A program made the translations under genes and the position numbers. From Acidobacteriota bacterium (lineage in GTDB: Bacteria; Acidobacteriota; Terriglobia; Terriglobales; Acidobacteriaceae), in NCBI GenBank assembly GCA_021792135.1, contig JAJYVF010000007.1, positions 108,029-172,028 of the forward strand: DNA of 64,000 nucleotides, given 5' to 3'. Below, one piece after another: positions 18,194 to 27,203 of this stretch; position 1 is the stretch's first letter; every line of letters starts with the position of its first letter. The notes beneath the pieces were generated by a model. The model did no database searches. It was not told where the DNA came from and saw only the letters and a list, made by a program, of their open reading frames with translations.

Positions 18194-21136
18194 TCACGGA
18201 TTCGCCGGCTCTGCGACTTCCGGCGCCTCGCCATCAGGGAAAACGGGGCTTTCCGCGTCCCCGATGAGGACGAACGGAGCCCAGAACGCGGGGTGGGGGT
18301 GGGTGGCGCGGATGGACTGCATGGTGCGGCGCAGAGCAGCGGATAGGGTCGGCGCGCCCATAAGCTCGCGGTAGAAGGCTTTCATAAAGAAGGCCGTGAC
18401 GGCGTCGTGGACGTCCCACAGTGAGACGAGCACGGCCTGTGCCCCGGCATACAGGAGCCCGCGCACGAGGCCGAGAATCTCATCGCCACCGACGATGGCG
18501 TTGAGCCCGGTGCCGCATCCGCTGAGGGTGACCAGCCGCGCACCGAGGCGGAGACTGTAGAAATCAACGGGGTGAAGATCGGTGTCGCCCAGGCGGATCG
18601 AGGAGAACATGGGGTTTTCACGACGGAACAGGCCATGCGTGGCGATATGGATGAAGCGGCTCTGCGGCCCGACCTGCCACAGAATCTGACGGGTGGCAGT
18701 GCTGCCGATGAAAAGCCGGGAGTCGGGGAGGAGATCGGCAACGGCGACGGCTTCGTCGCGGATAGAAGGCGCGGCGGCATCGGGGATACCCAGCACGAGA
18801 GCCCTGCTGGTCTGCATGGGGTCGGACTTGCGGCACCAGGTGTAAACGCTGGCACTGGGGGCGTAGGACAGCGCTACAGAGTCCATCAGCGCGCGGGCAT
18901 CACCGCTTGCGGAACGATCGAGAAGCGCATGAAAGGGGAGCGCGTGGAGGCAGCCGTGGGGGATGAGAATGAGGTGCGATGCAGTTGCGGGCAAATCGAG
19001 CGGTGCGATGAGCGCAGCATGGAGGTCGGCGAGATGCTGGTCTGTGGCTGCCTGCATGGAGCGCTGAAATCGCTGGACGTGCAGCGAACCAAACTCGTAT
19101 TTGGCAAGCTGAAACTGAAACAGACTAAGGGAGTGGCTCACCTTGTCGAGCGGACAAAGAGGCACAACGCCTATGGCACCGCGATGAAGCACCGCGGCGT
19201 GGAGGAGGTTACTACACTCGAAATACTCGACGATCGCGGCATTGGGCGCCAGGCTTGCCTGAACTTCATCGATAGAAAGGGCGCCGGCACTCAGCAAAGG
19301 GGCCAGGCGCTGATGATGTGCCTCGGGCAACCCGCGGGCAAGAGCAAGTTGCTGCTCAAACTCGCATGACTCTTCGCGATACTGGCGGAAACGGTCTACC
19401 GAGTCGCGCTCGGGATGGAAGTCGGTGCGGACGGCCTGGCGATAGGCCATGGTCATGCGCTGGCGCAGGTCTTCAATACGGAGGTTCGCTGGGAGCGGTT
19501 CTGAGCTCTCGGTGCGAAAGGTGTGCGTGCCGAGACTGATGAGATCGGCGAGGGTTCGTGATTTGGCCCGCTCAATGTAGGTGAAGACGGCCTTGAAGCA
19601 CGTCTCTGGTGGCTCAAGCTGAAGGGCGAGCGCGGTCAGGCGACCATAAATGGAAAGCTTGTCCTTGAGAAAGCCGATGCGGAAGGCCTCGCCGAGAATC
19701 TGGCTCCGGAGATCTTCAAGGATGAGATTGGCACGCTGAAGACTTTCATAGGCCAGGTCGATCCGACCGAGCGCCTCCTGTGCGGCGCTGAGGACGGAAA
19801 CGGCGTGGAACTCGATGGCCGGCGAGGCTGCGGTCTGCAGGCGCGCGAGTGCACGCTGGCAATAGCGGATGGCGTAAGCAGGCTGGTGATGCTCAAGGGC
19901 TATGCGGGCGAGGAGCGTCTTGGCGAGCGCGGCTTTGGTCTGCAGATTCTCCTGAATGAATATGCGCAGAGAGGCGCGTGCAAGCTGAGCAGCTCGGGTG
20001 AGGTGGCCTTCCTCCTGCAGGACCAGCGCGCGGTAGAAATCGATCAGGCCGGGCCACACGAAATTGGACTCTGCGACAAAGATGGCGCGGGCCTGCGCGA
20101 AGAGACGCAGGGCCTTTTGGTTGTCGCCGACCTGACTTGCGGCGATGGCGGAAAAGGCGATGGCCTTGGCCTTCTCGTAATTCATGCCGATGGCGTCGAA
20201 TGATTTCATTGCTGCATCGGCGAGCTGCGCGCCCTCCTGCGACATGTTGAGCTCGAGATACAGCTCAGAAAGATCGAGATCGCAGAGCGCCATATGGTAA
20301 CGATTGTTCAGCCGGGCGCAAAGCTGGCGGGCAGTCTGGTAGAGGGCGATGGCGCGGGTGTATTCGCCGCGCAGGAAGTGGAGGTAGGCGACGTTGTAGT
20401 CGGCCTCAGCAACCAGCAGCGGGAAGCCGTTGGCCTCGCAGATCTCGCGGGCCTGGCGATAGGTTGCGGCCGCGAGGTCGAAGTTGTTCATCGTAGTGTG
20501 GCAGACGGCCATGTTGCGCAGGAGGACTGCGAGATCCTGCGCGTCGGAAGAGACTTCAATCCGGGCGCGCGCCGACTCGTAAAGGGCCAGAGCCTCGCTG
20601 AGGCGATCCTGCCGGTAATAGACGTTGGCGAGATTCACGTCGAGACGGGCGACGCGGAGCAGGTCATTGTGGGCGAGGAAGACATCGCGCGCAACGCGGG
20701 CTTCCTCATAGGCCTCCTCGTATTGGCCGAGGTAGATGAGGGGCTGGATCTGATTCATGCGGCCGCGTGCGGCCTGGACAGGTTCGCCGAGCGTCTCGAA
20801 GATTTCGACTGCGCAGCGGTGGTGATGGAGCGCAGTGCGGTGCTCGCCGGTCAGAAAGGCGACGTGGCCCTGGGCGCGGTGCGCAACGGCGAGCGAGAGC
20901 GGGTGATGGAGCTCGGAAGCGACATGTGCGGCGGCCTGGGCGAAGCGGGCGGCCGTGCGCAGATCGATGCGCGCGTAGGTGACGACGGACTGATACAGAA
21001 CATCAACAAGATGCGGGGAGAAGTCAGCCTGGTGCGCGGCGAGAATGTCGTTGCCGGGATCCTGCGCGAGCGCATCGAGCCAGGTGTAGATTGTTTCCGC
21101 AGCGGGAGGCGGCTCCGGCGTGGAGGCGGCACTCAT
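18194..21136 (-). CDS. TPR-CHAT caspase-like protease
   Basis: A 980-residue cytoplasmic protein with no signal or membrane segment. Residues about 45-480 are a series of helical tetratricopeptide-type repeats (for example DRLSEALALYESARARIEV and NFDLAAATYRQAREICEAN), a peptide- or protein-binding scaffold. Residues about 640-965 form a CHAT domain, a caspase/separase-like cysteine protease fold. The catalytic dyad is present: His834 in HIATHGLF and Cys874 in TLSGCGTG, followed by GDEILGLVRGLLYAGAQAVL and VSLWDV. It should therefore be an active protease. The start overlaps the sigma-factor stop as ATGA, so the two are translated together. TPR-CHAT proteins control an RpoE-type sigma factor through Csx30 in type III-E CRISPR systems; a similar role here is inference. 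Confidence 0.9.
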   Translation of the reverse strand: MSAASTPEPPPAAETIYTWLDALAQDPGNDILAAHQADFSPHLVDVLYQSVVTYARIDLRTAARFAQAAAHVASELHHPLSLAVAHRAQGHVAFLTGEHRTALHHHRCAVEIFETLGEPVQAARGRMNQIQPLIYLGQYEEAYEEARVARDVFLAHNDLLRVARLDVNLANVYYRQDRLSEALALYESARARIEVSSDAQDLAVLLRNMAVCHTTMNNFDLAAATYRQAREICEANGFPLLVAEADYNVAYLHFLRGEYTRAIALYQTARQLCARLNNRYHMALCDLDLSELYLELNMSQEGAQLADAAMKSFDAIGMNYEKAKAIAFSAIAASQVGDNQKALRLFAQARAIFVAESNFVWPGLIDFYRALVLQEEGHLTRAAQLARASLRIFIQENLQTKAALAKTLLARIALEHHQPAYAIRYCQRALARLQTAASPAIEFHAVSVLSAAQEALGRIDLAYESLQRANLILEDLRSQILGEAFRIGFLKDKLSIYGRLTALALQLEPPETCFKAVFTYIERAKSRTLADLISLGTHTFRTESSEPLPANLRIEDLRQRMTMAYRQAVRTDFHPERDSVDRFRQYREESCEFEQQLALARGLPEAHHQRLAPLLSAGALSIDEVQASLAPNAAIVEYFECSNLLHAAVLHRGAIGVVPLCPLDKVSHSLSLFQFQLAKYEFGSLHVQRFQRSMQAATDQHLADLHAALIAPLDLPATASHLILIPHGCLHALPFHALLDRSASGDARALMDSVALSYAPSASVYTWCRKSDPMQTSRALVLGIPDAAAPSIRDEAVAVADLLPDSRLFIGSTATRQILWQVGPQSRFIHIATHGLFRRENPMFSSIRLGDTDLHPVDFYSLRLGARLVTLSGCGTGLNAIVGGDEILGLVRGLLYAGAQAVLVSLWDVHDAVTAFFMKAFYRELMGAPTLSAALRRTMQSIRATHPHPAFWAPFVLIGDAESPVFPDGEAPEVAEPANP

Positions 21137-21783
21137 ACAAAGCCTGCCTCGCTGAGCAGCTTGCGAAGACGCTCCATGCAGCGGCCGCGGATGAAGCCGA
21201 TGGAGCCGGTAGCAAGGCCGAGGCGGCGCGCGACTTCGGCATATGGGAGCGGCTCGTCGCCATAGAAGAGCATGCGAATGAGTTTCGAGCAGCGGCCGGA
21301 GAGCTTGTCGACGGACTCGCGCAGGGCCTGTTCCAGTTCAACCTGGGCAAGCTGTTCTGATGCCAGGGGTGCTGTATCTGCAACTTCGAATGACTGCTGG
21401 TCCTCGTCGTCGCTATCGATGGGGAGTTCATTACGGAGACACATCCGCTTCCAGCGGAGCGACTGATGAGAGGTAACTGTAATTAACCAGGAGCGCAGGG
21501 ACTCAACTTTACGCAGGTCGCCGAGCTTGGAAAAGAGCTCGACACAGACCTGCTGGAAGATGTCGGCGGCATCATGCGGCTGCGCGCCGTAGCGCAGGGG
21601 AATGCTGTAGATCATGCGGTGGTACCTTGCGATGAGGGCAGCCCACGCCTCGGCATCGCCGTCGAGGCAGGCGCGGACCAGGCGCGCATCGTCCCATGAA
21701 GGCAAGGGGGACGTCAGATGCGCCGGAGGGGGGGCGCTGGCGGAAGCCTGCATCGGATTGGCGGATTCGGCGGTCCGGGTCAT
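21133..21783 (-). CDS. ECF-type RNA polymerase sigma factor
   Basis: A 216-residue protein with sigma-70 region 2 at about residues 38-108 (AEAWAALIARYHRMIYSIPL, then HDAADIFQQVCVELFSKLGD and LRSWLITVTSHQSLRW) and region 4 at about 150-212 (a LSGRCSKLIRMLFYGDEPLP segment, then an HTH around YAEVARRLGLATGS). There is no region 3, so it is an ECF (group 4) factor that directs RNA polymerase to a small regulon. The start ATG overlaps the stop of the peptide-binding-protein gene and its stop overlaps the TPR-CHAT start, both as ATGA. This embeds it between a transporter and a protease in one operon. The zinc-finger protein two genes downstream is the probable anti-sigma. Autoregulation is usual for ECF factors, but I found no clear ECF promoter upstream of the operon. 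Confidence 0.92.
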   Translation of the reverse strand: MTRTAESANPMQASASAPPPAHLTSPLPSWDDARLVRACLDGDAEAWAALIARYHRMIYSIPLRYGAQPHDAADIFQQVCVELFSKLGDLRKVESLRSWLITVTSHQSLRWKRMCLRNELPIDSDDEDQQSFEVADTAPLASEQLAQVELEQALRESVDKLSGRCSKLIRMLFYGDEPLPYAEVARRLGLATGSIGFIRGRCMERLRKLLSEAGFV

Positions 21784-23531
21784 CTTTCCAGGTAGAACGA
21801 AGCAATGTTGTCCAGCATTTCGGGGTCAAGGGGGCTGGGAGCGGGACCAGCCAGCCCTGCGCGCACGGCGCCAAGCATGTCGGAGGAAACGAGCGAGAGG
21901 AACGGCAACTCGGCGGCGTAAACCGACTGCACGCGGAAATATAGCGCACGGCGTCGGCGAATGTCCGTGATCGCCATCTGGCGCCGCATAAGGGTATCGA
22001 TCTCCGCCTCCCAGGGGGTCGCGGCGCGGGACTGGTTCTGGTTCCAGAGATGCAGATTGCCACTGGAGAGCCAGAGACTGATGTTGCCATTGGGGTCCGT
22101 GTCGCCTGCGCTGAGGGCTACCACTGCGACATCGAAGTCATGCGATTGAGTGATGCGCTGGAGGAAACTGCGAAATTCGAGTGGGACTACCTGAGCTTCG
22201 ATGCCGAGTGCCATGAAGTTCCGGGCGAGAAGCGTGGCGATACCGGACTGAGCACGATTGCCGGAGTTGGCGAGGACGGTAAAGCGAACGGAATTGCCCG
22301 ATGAATCTACGAGTGTGCTGCCGTGCCAGGAAAAGCCGGCGCTGCGGAGCAGAGCACGGGCGCGGGCCAGGTCGACGGTAACCGGTTTAAGCGCAGGATT
22401 GGCCCAGGTGCGACTGGCGGGCGTAACAGGCGTGGCGAGCGGGACGGCGTGATCCTGATACACAAGATGGACAATCGCCGAACGATCGAGGGCGAGCGAA
22501 AGCGCCTGACGAAAGGGTTCCTGCAGGAACCAGGTTTGCGCTCGAGCGGCCTGGGGCGCCTTCGTGGGAACGTCGGCATTGAGATTGAAGAGCAGGATGT
22601 CGTACCCAAGGCCGGATCCGCCGTCTAGTTCGCGGATGGGCACGGCAGTAGACAGTTTTGCAAGCGAGGCGTAGGAGTCGGCGGTGAGACGCGCGATCAG
22701 ATCGAGCTGACCAGCCGCGAAACGAATCGCTTCAGCATCCTGGTTAGGCGCAAACGAGAAGTCGACCTCGTCGAGATAGGGAAGCGCGTGGCCTTGCGCG
22801 TCTTGTTTCCAGTAATAGGGATTCCGCTCAAGTGTGAGCGACTCGCCCGGGCGGTATGTTTTGAGACGAAAGGGGCCAAGACCGGCGACTTGCGCGGGCG
22901 AAGTGGCGAGGTTCCAGGCATTAGCGAGCGAGCCGGACTCCATTAGCGGCTGCAGCAGGTGCCGGGGCAGAATGGCGATGCCGTCAAACAGGCGCGCGGC
23001 GGCAGCGTAGGGGTGAGGCAGATCGAAACGGACAAGATAGGGACCGAGTTGAGTGACGCGGATCGGCTGGCCGTCGATGATGAGCAGATCGCGCTGCGGT
23101 GCGGCGATTTTCGGGTCGAGATAAACCCGGAAAGAGAAGAGCACATCGGCGGCGGTGAAGGGTGATCCGTCGGAGAAACGGACGCCCTTTCGAAGGGTGA
23201 GCAGATAGGTGCAACCGCCATGGCTGACCTGCCAGGAAGTGGCAAGCGCGGGTTCGACGGAATCGGTGGTGCGATTGATATGGAGCAGGTCGGCATTCAG
23301 GATCGAGGTGACGCTACGCGATGCGATCTCAGTGGCAAAGACAGGATTGAGTGTGCGGGGTTCCGCGCGCAGCGAGGCACTGAGATGGCCCCCTGGCACA
23401 CCGTGAAGTCCACTCACGCGGAGCGTTTGCGGAAAGGCCGGCCGCGGCAATGCCGCCACCACGAAACACGCAGCAGCATACAGCGCCGTACGTGCGCCGG
23501 CGGGAAAATCAAAACCGCGCTGGATTTTCAC
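21780..23531 (-). CDS. Periplasmic peptide-binding protein of ABC transporter (SBP family 5, DppA/OppA type)
   Basis: From GTG 23531 the product has 583 residues. The N-terminus (ARTALYAAACFVVAALPRPA) is a signal peptide; its internal Cys does not fit a lipobox. The mature protein has the family 5 solute-binding signature: LRAEPRTLNPVF, then ATSWQVSHGGCTYLLTLRKG and VRFSDGSPFTAADVLFSFRV. Such proteins bind di- or oligopeptides (sometimes nickel or sugars) in the periplasm and deliver them to the permeases. The gene overlaps the upstream permease by 23 bases and the downstream sigma gene by four (ATGA). A TTG start at 23573 would add 14 residues. The ligand is not known; peptides are most likely given the subtilase in the same gene set. 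Confidence 0.85.
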   Translation of the reverse strand: MKIQRGFDFPAGARTALYAAACFVVAALPRPAFPQTLRVSGLHGVPGGHLSASLRAEPRTLNPVFATEIASRSVTSILNADLLHINRTTDSVEPALATSWQVSHGGCTYLLTLRKGVRFSDGSPFTAADVLFSFRVYLDPKIAAPQRDLLIIDGQPIRVTQLGPYLVRFDLPHPYAAAARLFDGIAILPRHLLQPLMESGSLANAWNLATSPAQVAGLGPFRLKTYRPGESLTLERNPYYWKQDAQGHALPYLDEVDFSFAPNQDAEAIRFAAGQLDLIARLTADSYASLAKLSTAVPIRELDGGSGLGYDILLFNLNADVPTKAPQAARAQTWFLQEPFRQALSLALDRSAIVHLVYQDHAVPLATPVTPASRTWANPALKPVTVDLARARALLRSAGFSWHGSTLVDSSGNSVRFTVLANSGNRAQSGIATLLARNFMALGIEAQVVPLEFRSFLQRITQSHDFDVAVVALSAGDTDPNGNISLWLSSGNLHLWNQNQSRAATPWEAEIDTLMRRQMAITDIRRRRALYFRVQSVYAAELPFLSLVSSDMLGAVRAGLAGPAPSPLDPEMLDNIASFYLER

Positions 23532-24576
23532 CCTGTGCCTTTGGCAAGAACGATTTATACGAATGACGCACAAAAACCGATAAGGTGAGCCAGCGCCTCG
23601 AACTCGCGCGGTCTGCCAGCAGGTGTACGGAGAAGAAGAACGGAATCAGTGCCCATATCGGAGACATAAGCCAGGGATACTCAACAATCGTTGACAGATG
23701 CCGCGCGGCGGTGAGCATCACGCCCCAACTGACGAGAGGCTCTGTGACGCCAAGGCCAAAATAGGAGAGTGCAATCTCACCGGCGACGAACTGCGGCAGC
23801 AGCACGGTGAACTGCGTGATGGCCTGCGGTGCAATATCGGGCAGGGTGTGCCAGCGAGCGATGTGCCAGAGCGAGGCCCCTGTGGCTCGGGCCATGGTGA
23901 CGTAAGCGTGCTGACGGGCAGCGAGTGTGGCACCACGAAGGATGCGCGCAGGTCTGGCCCAGCCAACGCAGGCCATGAGGGCCGTGGTGGCAACTACAGC
24001 CCACCATGGTGAGACGCGCAGCGGCAGCAACGCCCGCATAGCCAGCAGCAGATAGAACCATGGAATGGAGATCATGACCTCAACGAGGCGCATCAGGAGT
24101 GTATCTGCAACGCCGCCGGCGGAACCGGCGACGAGACCGACGATCATTCCCAGGAGCGTGGCGGCAGACGCCGCAGCCAGCCCGATGGCCAGGGTTGTGC
24201 GCCCGCCATAGACGAGGCGGGACCAGACGTCGCGGCCGAAACCATCGGTGCCGAGAAAATGGGGTGAACCGTTGTCGATCCCGCAGAAACGGAGGTGCGC
24301 GCCATCCATGTCTCCGGTCGTGACGAGGAAACGGAGTGGTACGAGTACGAAGTCCTTCGAATAGACGGCGAACTGGCCCGGCGCGGGCTGGCGGCGTACA
24401 AGATAGGGACGCAGATGGAAATGGCCCATTGGCGATGTGAAACGAATGCTCTCCGGCGGCAGGTATGGGGTCGATGCATTAATGGCGGCGGGGTCTGACG
24501 TGGCGAAGAAGTCCGCGAAAACGAGAACGGTCGAGAGGAAAGCGAGGATCACGACGGCCACTCGAAGCATGGTCAT
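23509..24576 (-). CDS. ABC transporter permease, DppC/OppC type
   Basis: A 355-residue inner-membrane permease. One N-terminal membrane segment (VAVVILAFLSTVLVFADFF) is followed by a periplasmic loop that includes the family mark LGTDGFGRDVWSRLVYGGRT, then five further membrane segments. The coupling-helix (EAA) region is near ARATGASLWHIARWHTLPDI. DppC/OppC subunits form the pore together with a DppB subunit and are energised by the paired ATPase domains. The start ATG overlaps the DppB-type stop (ATGA). The N-terminal periplasmic loop between the first segment and the LGTDGFG motif is somewhat longer than usual, about 80 residues. Substrate is inferred from the binding protein, not from this sequence. 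Confidence 0.88.
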   Translation of the reverse strand: MTMLRVAVVILAFLSTVLVFADFFATSDPAAINASTPYLPPESIRFTSPMGHFHLRPYLVRRQPAPGQFAVYSKDFVLVPLRFLVTTGDMDGAHLRFCGIDNGSPHFLGTDGFGRDVWSRLVYGGRTTLAIGLAAASAATLLGMIVGLVAGSAGGVADTLLMRLVEVMISIPWFYLLLAMRALLPLRVSPWWAVVATTALMACVGWARPARILRGATLAARQHAYVTMARATGASLWHIARWHTLPDIAPQAITQFTVLLPQFVAGEIALSYFGLGVTEPLVSWGVMLTAARHLSTIVEYPWLMSPIWALIPFFFSVHLLADRASSRRWLTLSVFVRHSYKSFLPKAQGENPARF

Positions 24577-25523
24577 AAAGCTGCCCCGCGCAGACGCGGA
24601 TCATGAAACCAGAGGAGCAGATCTGACAGGAGATTGCCGAGGATCAGGATCGTGGCGGATGCAAACACCCCGGCAACGACAATGTTGGTGTCGCGCATGA
24701 GAATGGCACTGAGCAGGATTTGTCCGAGGCCCGGCCATCCGAAGAGCACCTCAATGAACAGCGATGCACTGAGCAGCGAGCCGACGCTGAGGCCGAGGAG
24801 TGAGATGAGCGGATTCGCGGTCTCGGGCAGGATGTAGTGCAACAGCAGAGTGCGCGACGGGATGCCATGCGCGTGCGCCGCTTCTACAGCGGGCGCGTGC
24901 TGTGCTGCTTCAAGGCCGCTCTGCACATGACGCAGGACGAGTGGCAGGTAGCTCAGCGTCATCGCGAGCGCGGGAAGCGCGATCTGCTGGGCCAGGTTGC
25001 GCCAGTGACCCCACGACGTGACAGGGCCTGCATCATCGATCCGCAAGGACGCGAGAGCGTGGAGGCGGAGTGCGGCAAAGAGCAGAAGCAATGCCAGGAC
25101 AGGCTCCGGAATGGACCAGAGGAGCGAGGAACACATCTGCACGAAGGCCCTGGGCTGGCCTCGGAGCAAGCCTGCAATCAGGCCGATTAGCCAGGCCAGG
25201 AAGAGACCCGTTCCGGCGAGCAGGAGTGTGTTCAGAATCCGATCCATGACAAGGGAGCGGACGGGCATATGGTAGGCCAGAGAGATACCGAAATCACCGT
25301 GGAGTACCGCACCGCACCAGCGCACATAACGGCGGACGAGCGAAGATCCGGGATCGGCCTGCTGCTCGATGGAGCGCAGCGTTTGCCGGGAGAGTCCCGG
25401 CTCAAGGCGGAGAGCGGTGAAGTAGTCGCCCGGTGCGGCACGCAGCAGCGCGAAGCAGAGGAGCGAGACGGAGAGGAGCGACACGAGCGAATGAACGAGG
25501 CGTGTTGCAAGCGAACGGATCAT
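24573..25523 (-). CDS. ABC transporter permease, DppB/OppB type
   Basis: A 316-residue permease with six hydrophobic segments. The N-terminus (LVSLLSVSLLCFALLRAAPG) and the following extracytoplasmic loop fit DppB/OppB proteins, and the EAA loop is EAAHAHGIPSRTLLLHYILP, with the usual C-terminal GWPGLGQILLSAILMRD. It pairs with the DppC-type subunit encoded next. Both of its gene borders are four-base ATGA overlaps, with the ATPase gene before and the DppC gene after, which indicates coupled translation in one message and stoichiometric assembly of the transporter. No unusual features were seen. Confidence 0.88.
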   Translation of the reverse strand: MIRSLATRLVHSLVSLLSVSLLCFALLRAAPGDYFTALRLEPGLSRQTLRSIEQQADPGSSLVRRYVRWCGAVLHGDFGISLAYHMPVRSLVMDRILNTLLLAGTGLFLAWLIGLIAGLLRGQPRAFVQMCSSLLWSIPEPVLALLLLFAALRLHALASLRIDDAGPVTSWGHWRNLAQQIALPALAMTLSYLPLVLRHVQSGLEAAQHAPAVEAAHAHGIPSRTLLLHYILPETANPLISLLGLSVGSLLSASLFIEVLFGWPGLGQILLSAILMRDTNIVVAGVFASATILILGNLLSDLLLWFHDPRLRGAAL

Positions 25524-27067
25524 GACGCGCAGGGGTCAGGCAACATGGCCTGAAGCAACTGCAGAGATGTGGGATGGGTGGCGAGGCGCGGGAACTCGCC
25601 GGCCGCATGACACTCGACGATGTGACCCTGGTGCAGCACGGCGATCCGATCGGCGGAGTGAAGGAAACGGGCGAGATCATGCGTAAAGTGAACGCAAGCG
25701 AGATTCATCTGCATCCGGAGGGAGTCAAGCATCGCGAGGATGGAGTCCTGAAGGCCGCGATCAAGGCCGGTTAGGGCTTCATCGAGCAAGAGCAACGAAG
25801 GCGCGAGCATAAGGGCGCGGGCGATCGCAACGCGCTGGCGCTCCCCACCGCTGAGATGTGGGGGATGACGGCGGAGATAAGCAGGAGGAAGTGAAACTGC
25901 CCTCAGCGTGCGAAGCATCCTGTCAGAGATGCTTTGATGTGTGAAGTGAATGTTTTGGTCTCTGCGGGAGTGGATCAACAGCGGCTCAGCGAGAATCTCG
26001 GCAACGGTAAGACGCGGATTAAGTGCGCCCACGGTGTCCTGCAAAATAAGCTGGATTTCCGCACGGGTACTGAGCCGGCGCGGATTTCCGATCGCGCGGC
26101 CGCCAAAGATGATTTCGCCCCGATATCTCGATTCGACACCTGCTATACATCGGGCGAGCGTCGATTTGCCGGAGCCGGACGCGCCGACGATGGCGAGCGA
26201 TTCCCCGGGTGCCACCGAAAGGCAGATGTCATGCAGGATGGGGGGGTGGTGCGGAGCACGAGGCCAGAGTTGATGCCGTCCATAGGCGAAGCGGATGCCA
26301 CGCAGTTCGATCAGTGGGGAAGCAGTGGCGGCGGGCACCGGTTTGCGCGGTGGGCGCTGTCGACGGCACGGCCGGTGATCGGCCAGCACCCCATTGTGCA
26401 GCACGAGAATGCGGTCTGCAACAGAGCCGAGCAGGGCCGGATCGTGACTGACTATGAGCATCGCTGTGCGCCCCTGTACACGTAAACGCAATAACAGGTT
26501 AAGCACCTGGCGCTGGGCGATCGTATCAAGTGCTGAAGTAGGCTCGTCAGCGAGCAGGAGTGATGGCTGGCCCGCGAGAGCCTGTGCTATAGCAACACGC
26601 TGCGCCTCGCCGCCGCTCAACTCATGCGGCCAGGACCTGGCGATACGCTCGGGATCGGAAAAGCCGGCTCCGCGCAGCAGGTCCGGAAGATCTGCGAATC
26701 TTGCCCTGGGAGGAGAGGTGTCTTTGATCTGTGCACCCACACGGCGGAATGGGCTGAAGCGGCTGACCGGATCCTGAGCGATGAAGCCCACGTGACGGAA
26801 TCGAAGAATGCGCCGCTCGCGCGCGGACAACGTAAGTAGATCCCTGCCTTCAAACCGAAGTTCCCCGCAGCGCATGGCGGCTGTGGGCCCGTTGATCCCC
26901 AAAATGCAGCGCAACAGAGAAGTTTTCCCGGAGCCGCTCGGTCCCAGCAGCCCGACCGCCTCCCCGCGCTCGATCGCGAGACTTACATTTCTGAGGATGG
27001 GCACCGTGCTTTTACGAGACGAACTGTAGTCGAGCGACAAATCCTGAACCGATAACAGGACCGCCAT
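25520..27067 (-). CDS. Fused double ATPase of peptide ABC transporter (DppD-DppF type)
   Basis: A 515-residue cytoplasmic protein with two complete ABC domains in one chain. Domain 1 has Walker A GPSGSGKTS, signature LSGGEAQRVAIAQAL and Walker B LLLADEPTSALD. Domain 2 (from about residue 255) has GASGSGKST, LSGGERQRVAIARAL and LLLLDEALTGLD. Both sites look competent for ATP hydrolysis. Most peptide importers use two separate genes (DppD and DppF); the fusion is a known variant. It is the first gene of the operon; the start ATG at 27067 lies only seven bases after a TAGAAT hexamer on the minus strand, which could be the -10 of a leaderless transcript. Its stop overlaps the DppB-type gene by four bases. 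Confidence 0.9.
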   Translation of the reverse strand: MAVLLSVQDLSLDYSSSRKSTVPILRNVSLAIERGEAVGLLGPSGSGKTSLLRCILGINGPTAAMRCGELRFEGRDLLTLSARERRILRFRHVGFIAQDPVSRFSPFRRVGAQIKDTSPPRARFADLPDLLRGAGFSDPERIARSWPHELSGGEAQRVAIAQALAGQPSLLLADEPTSALDTIAQRQVLNLLLRLRVQGRTAMLIVSHDPALLGSVADRILVLHNGVLADHRPCRRQRPPRKPVPAATASPLIELRGIRFAYGRHQLWPRAPHHPPILHDICLSVAPGESLAIVGASGSGKSTLARCIAGVESRYRGEIIFGGRAIGNPRRLSTRAEIQLILQDTVGALNPRLTVAEILAEPLLIHSRRDQNIHFTHQSISDRMLRTLRAVSLPPAYLRRHPPHLSGGERQRVAIARALMLAPSLLLLDEALTGLDRGLQDSILAMLDSLRMQMNLACVHFTHDLARFLHSADRIAVLHQGHIVECHAAGEFPRLATHPTSLQLLQAMLPDPCAS

Positions 27068-27133
27068 GTCGCGAATTCTAGCACGCGAAAACTTGAGCCG
27101 ACGAGGCAGGCGACGAAGAACCTTTCTCCGTGT

Positions 27134-27162
27134 TCATCGAAAAATAATTCGGCACATATACT
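27134..27162 (+). promoter_or_regulatory. Possible promoter of the glycan operon in a divergent intergenic region
   Basis: A -10 like TATACT (27157-27162) lies 17 bases after a weak -35 (TCATCG, 27134-27139), about 40 bases before the first glycosyltransferase ATG at 27204. That ATG has an excellent ribosome site (AAGGAG, six bases before). The same 136-base region must also hold the promoter of the divergent peptide-transporter/sigma operon, where TAGAAT at 27080-27075 is the best candidate. The two operons could therefore share regulators. Confidence 0.35.
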
Positions 27163-27203
27163 TTTCTGTCCCCTCTGCGCCCTATAGCGAGTAAGGAGCG
27201 GAT

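Noticed and set aside
16048..21136. TPR-CHAT with sigma factor as part of a type III-E CRISPR system
   Set aside because: No cas gene, no repeat-spacer array and no Csx30-like gene are present; the similarity is in the logic only.
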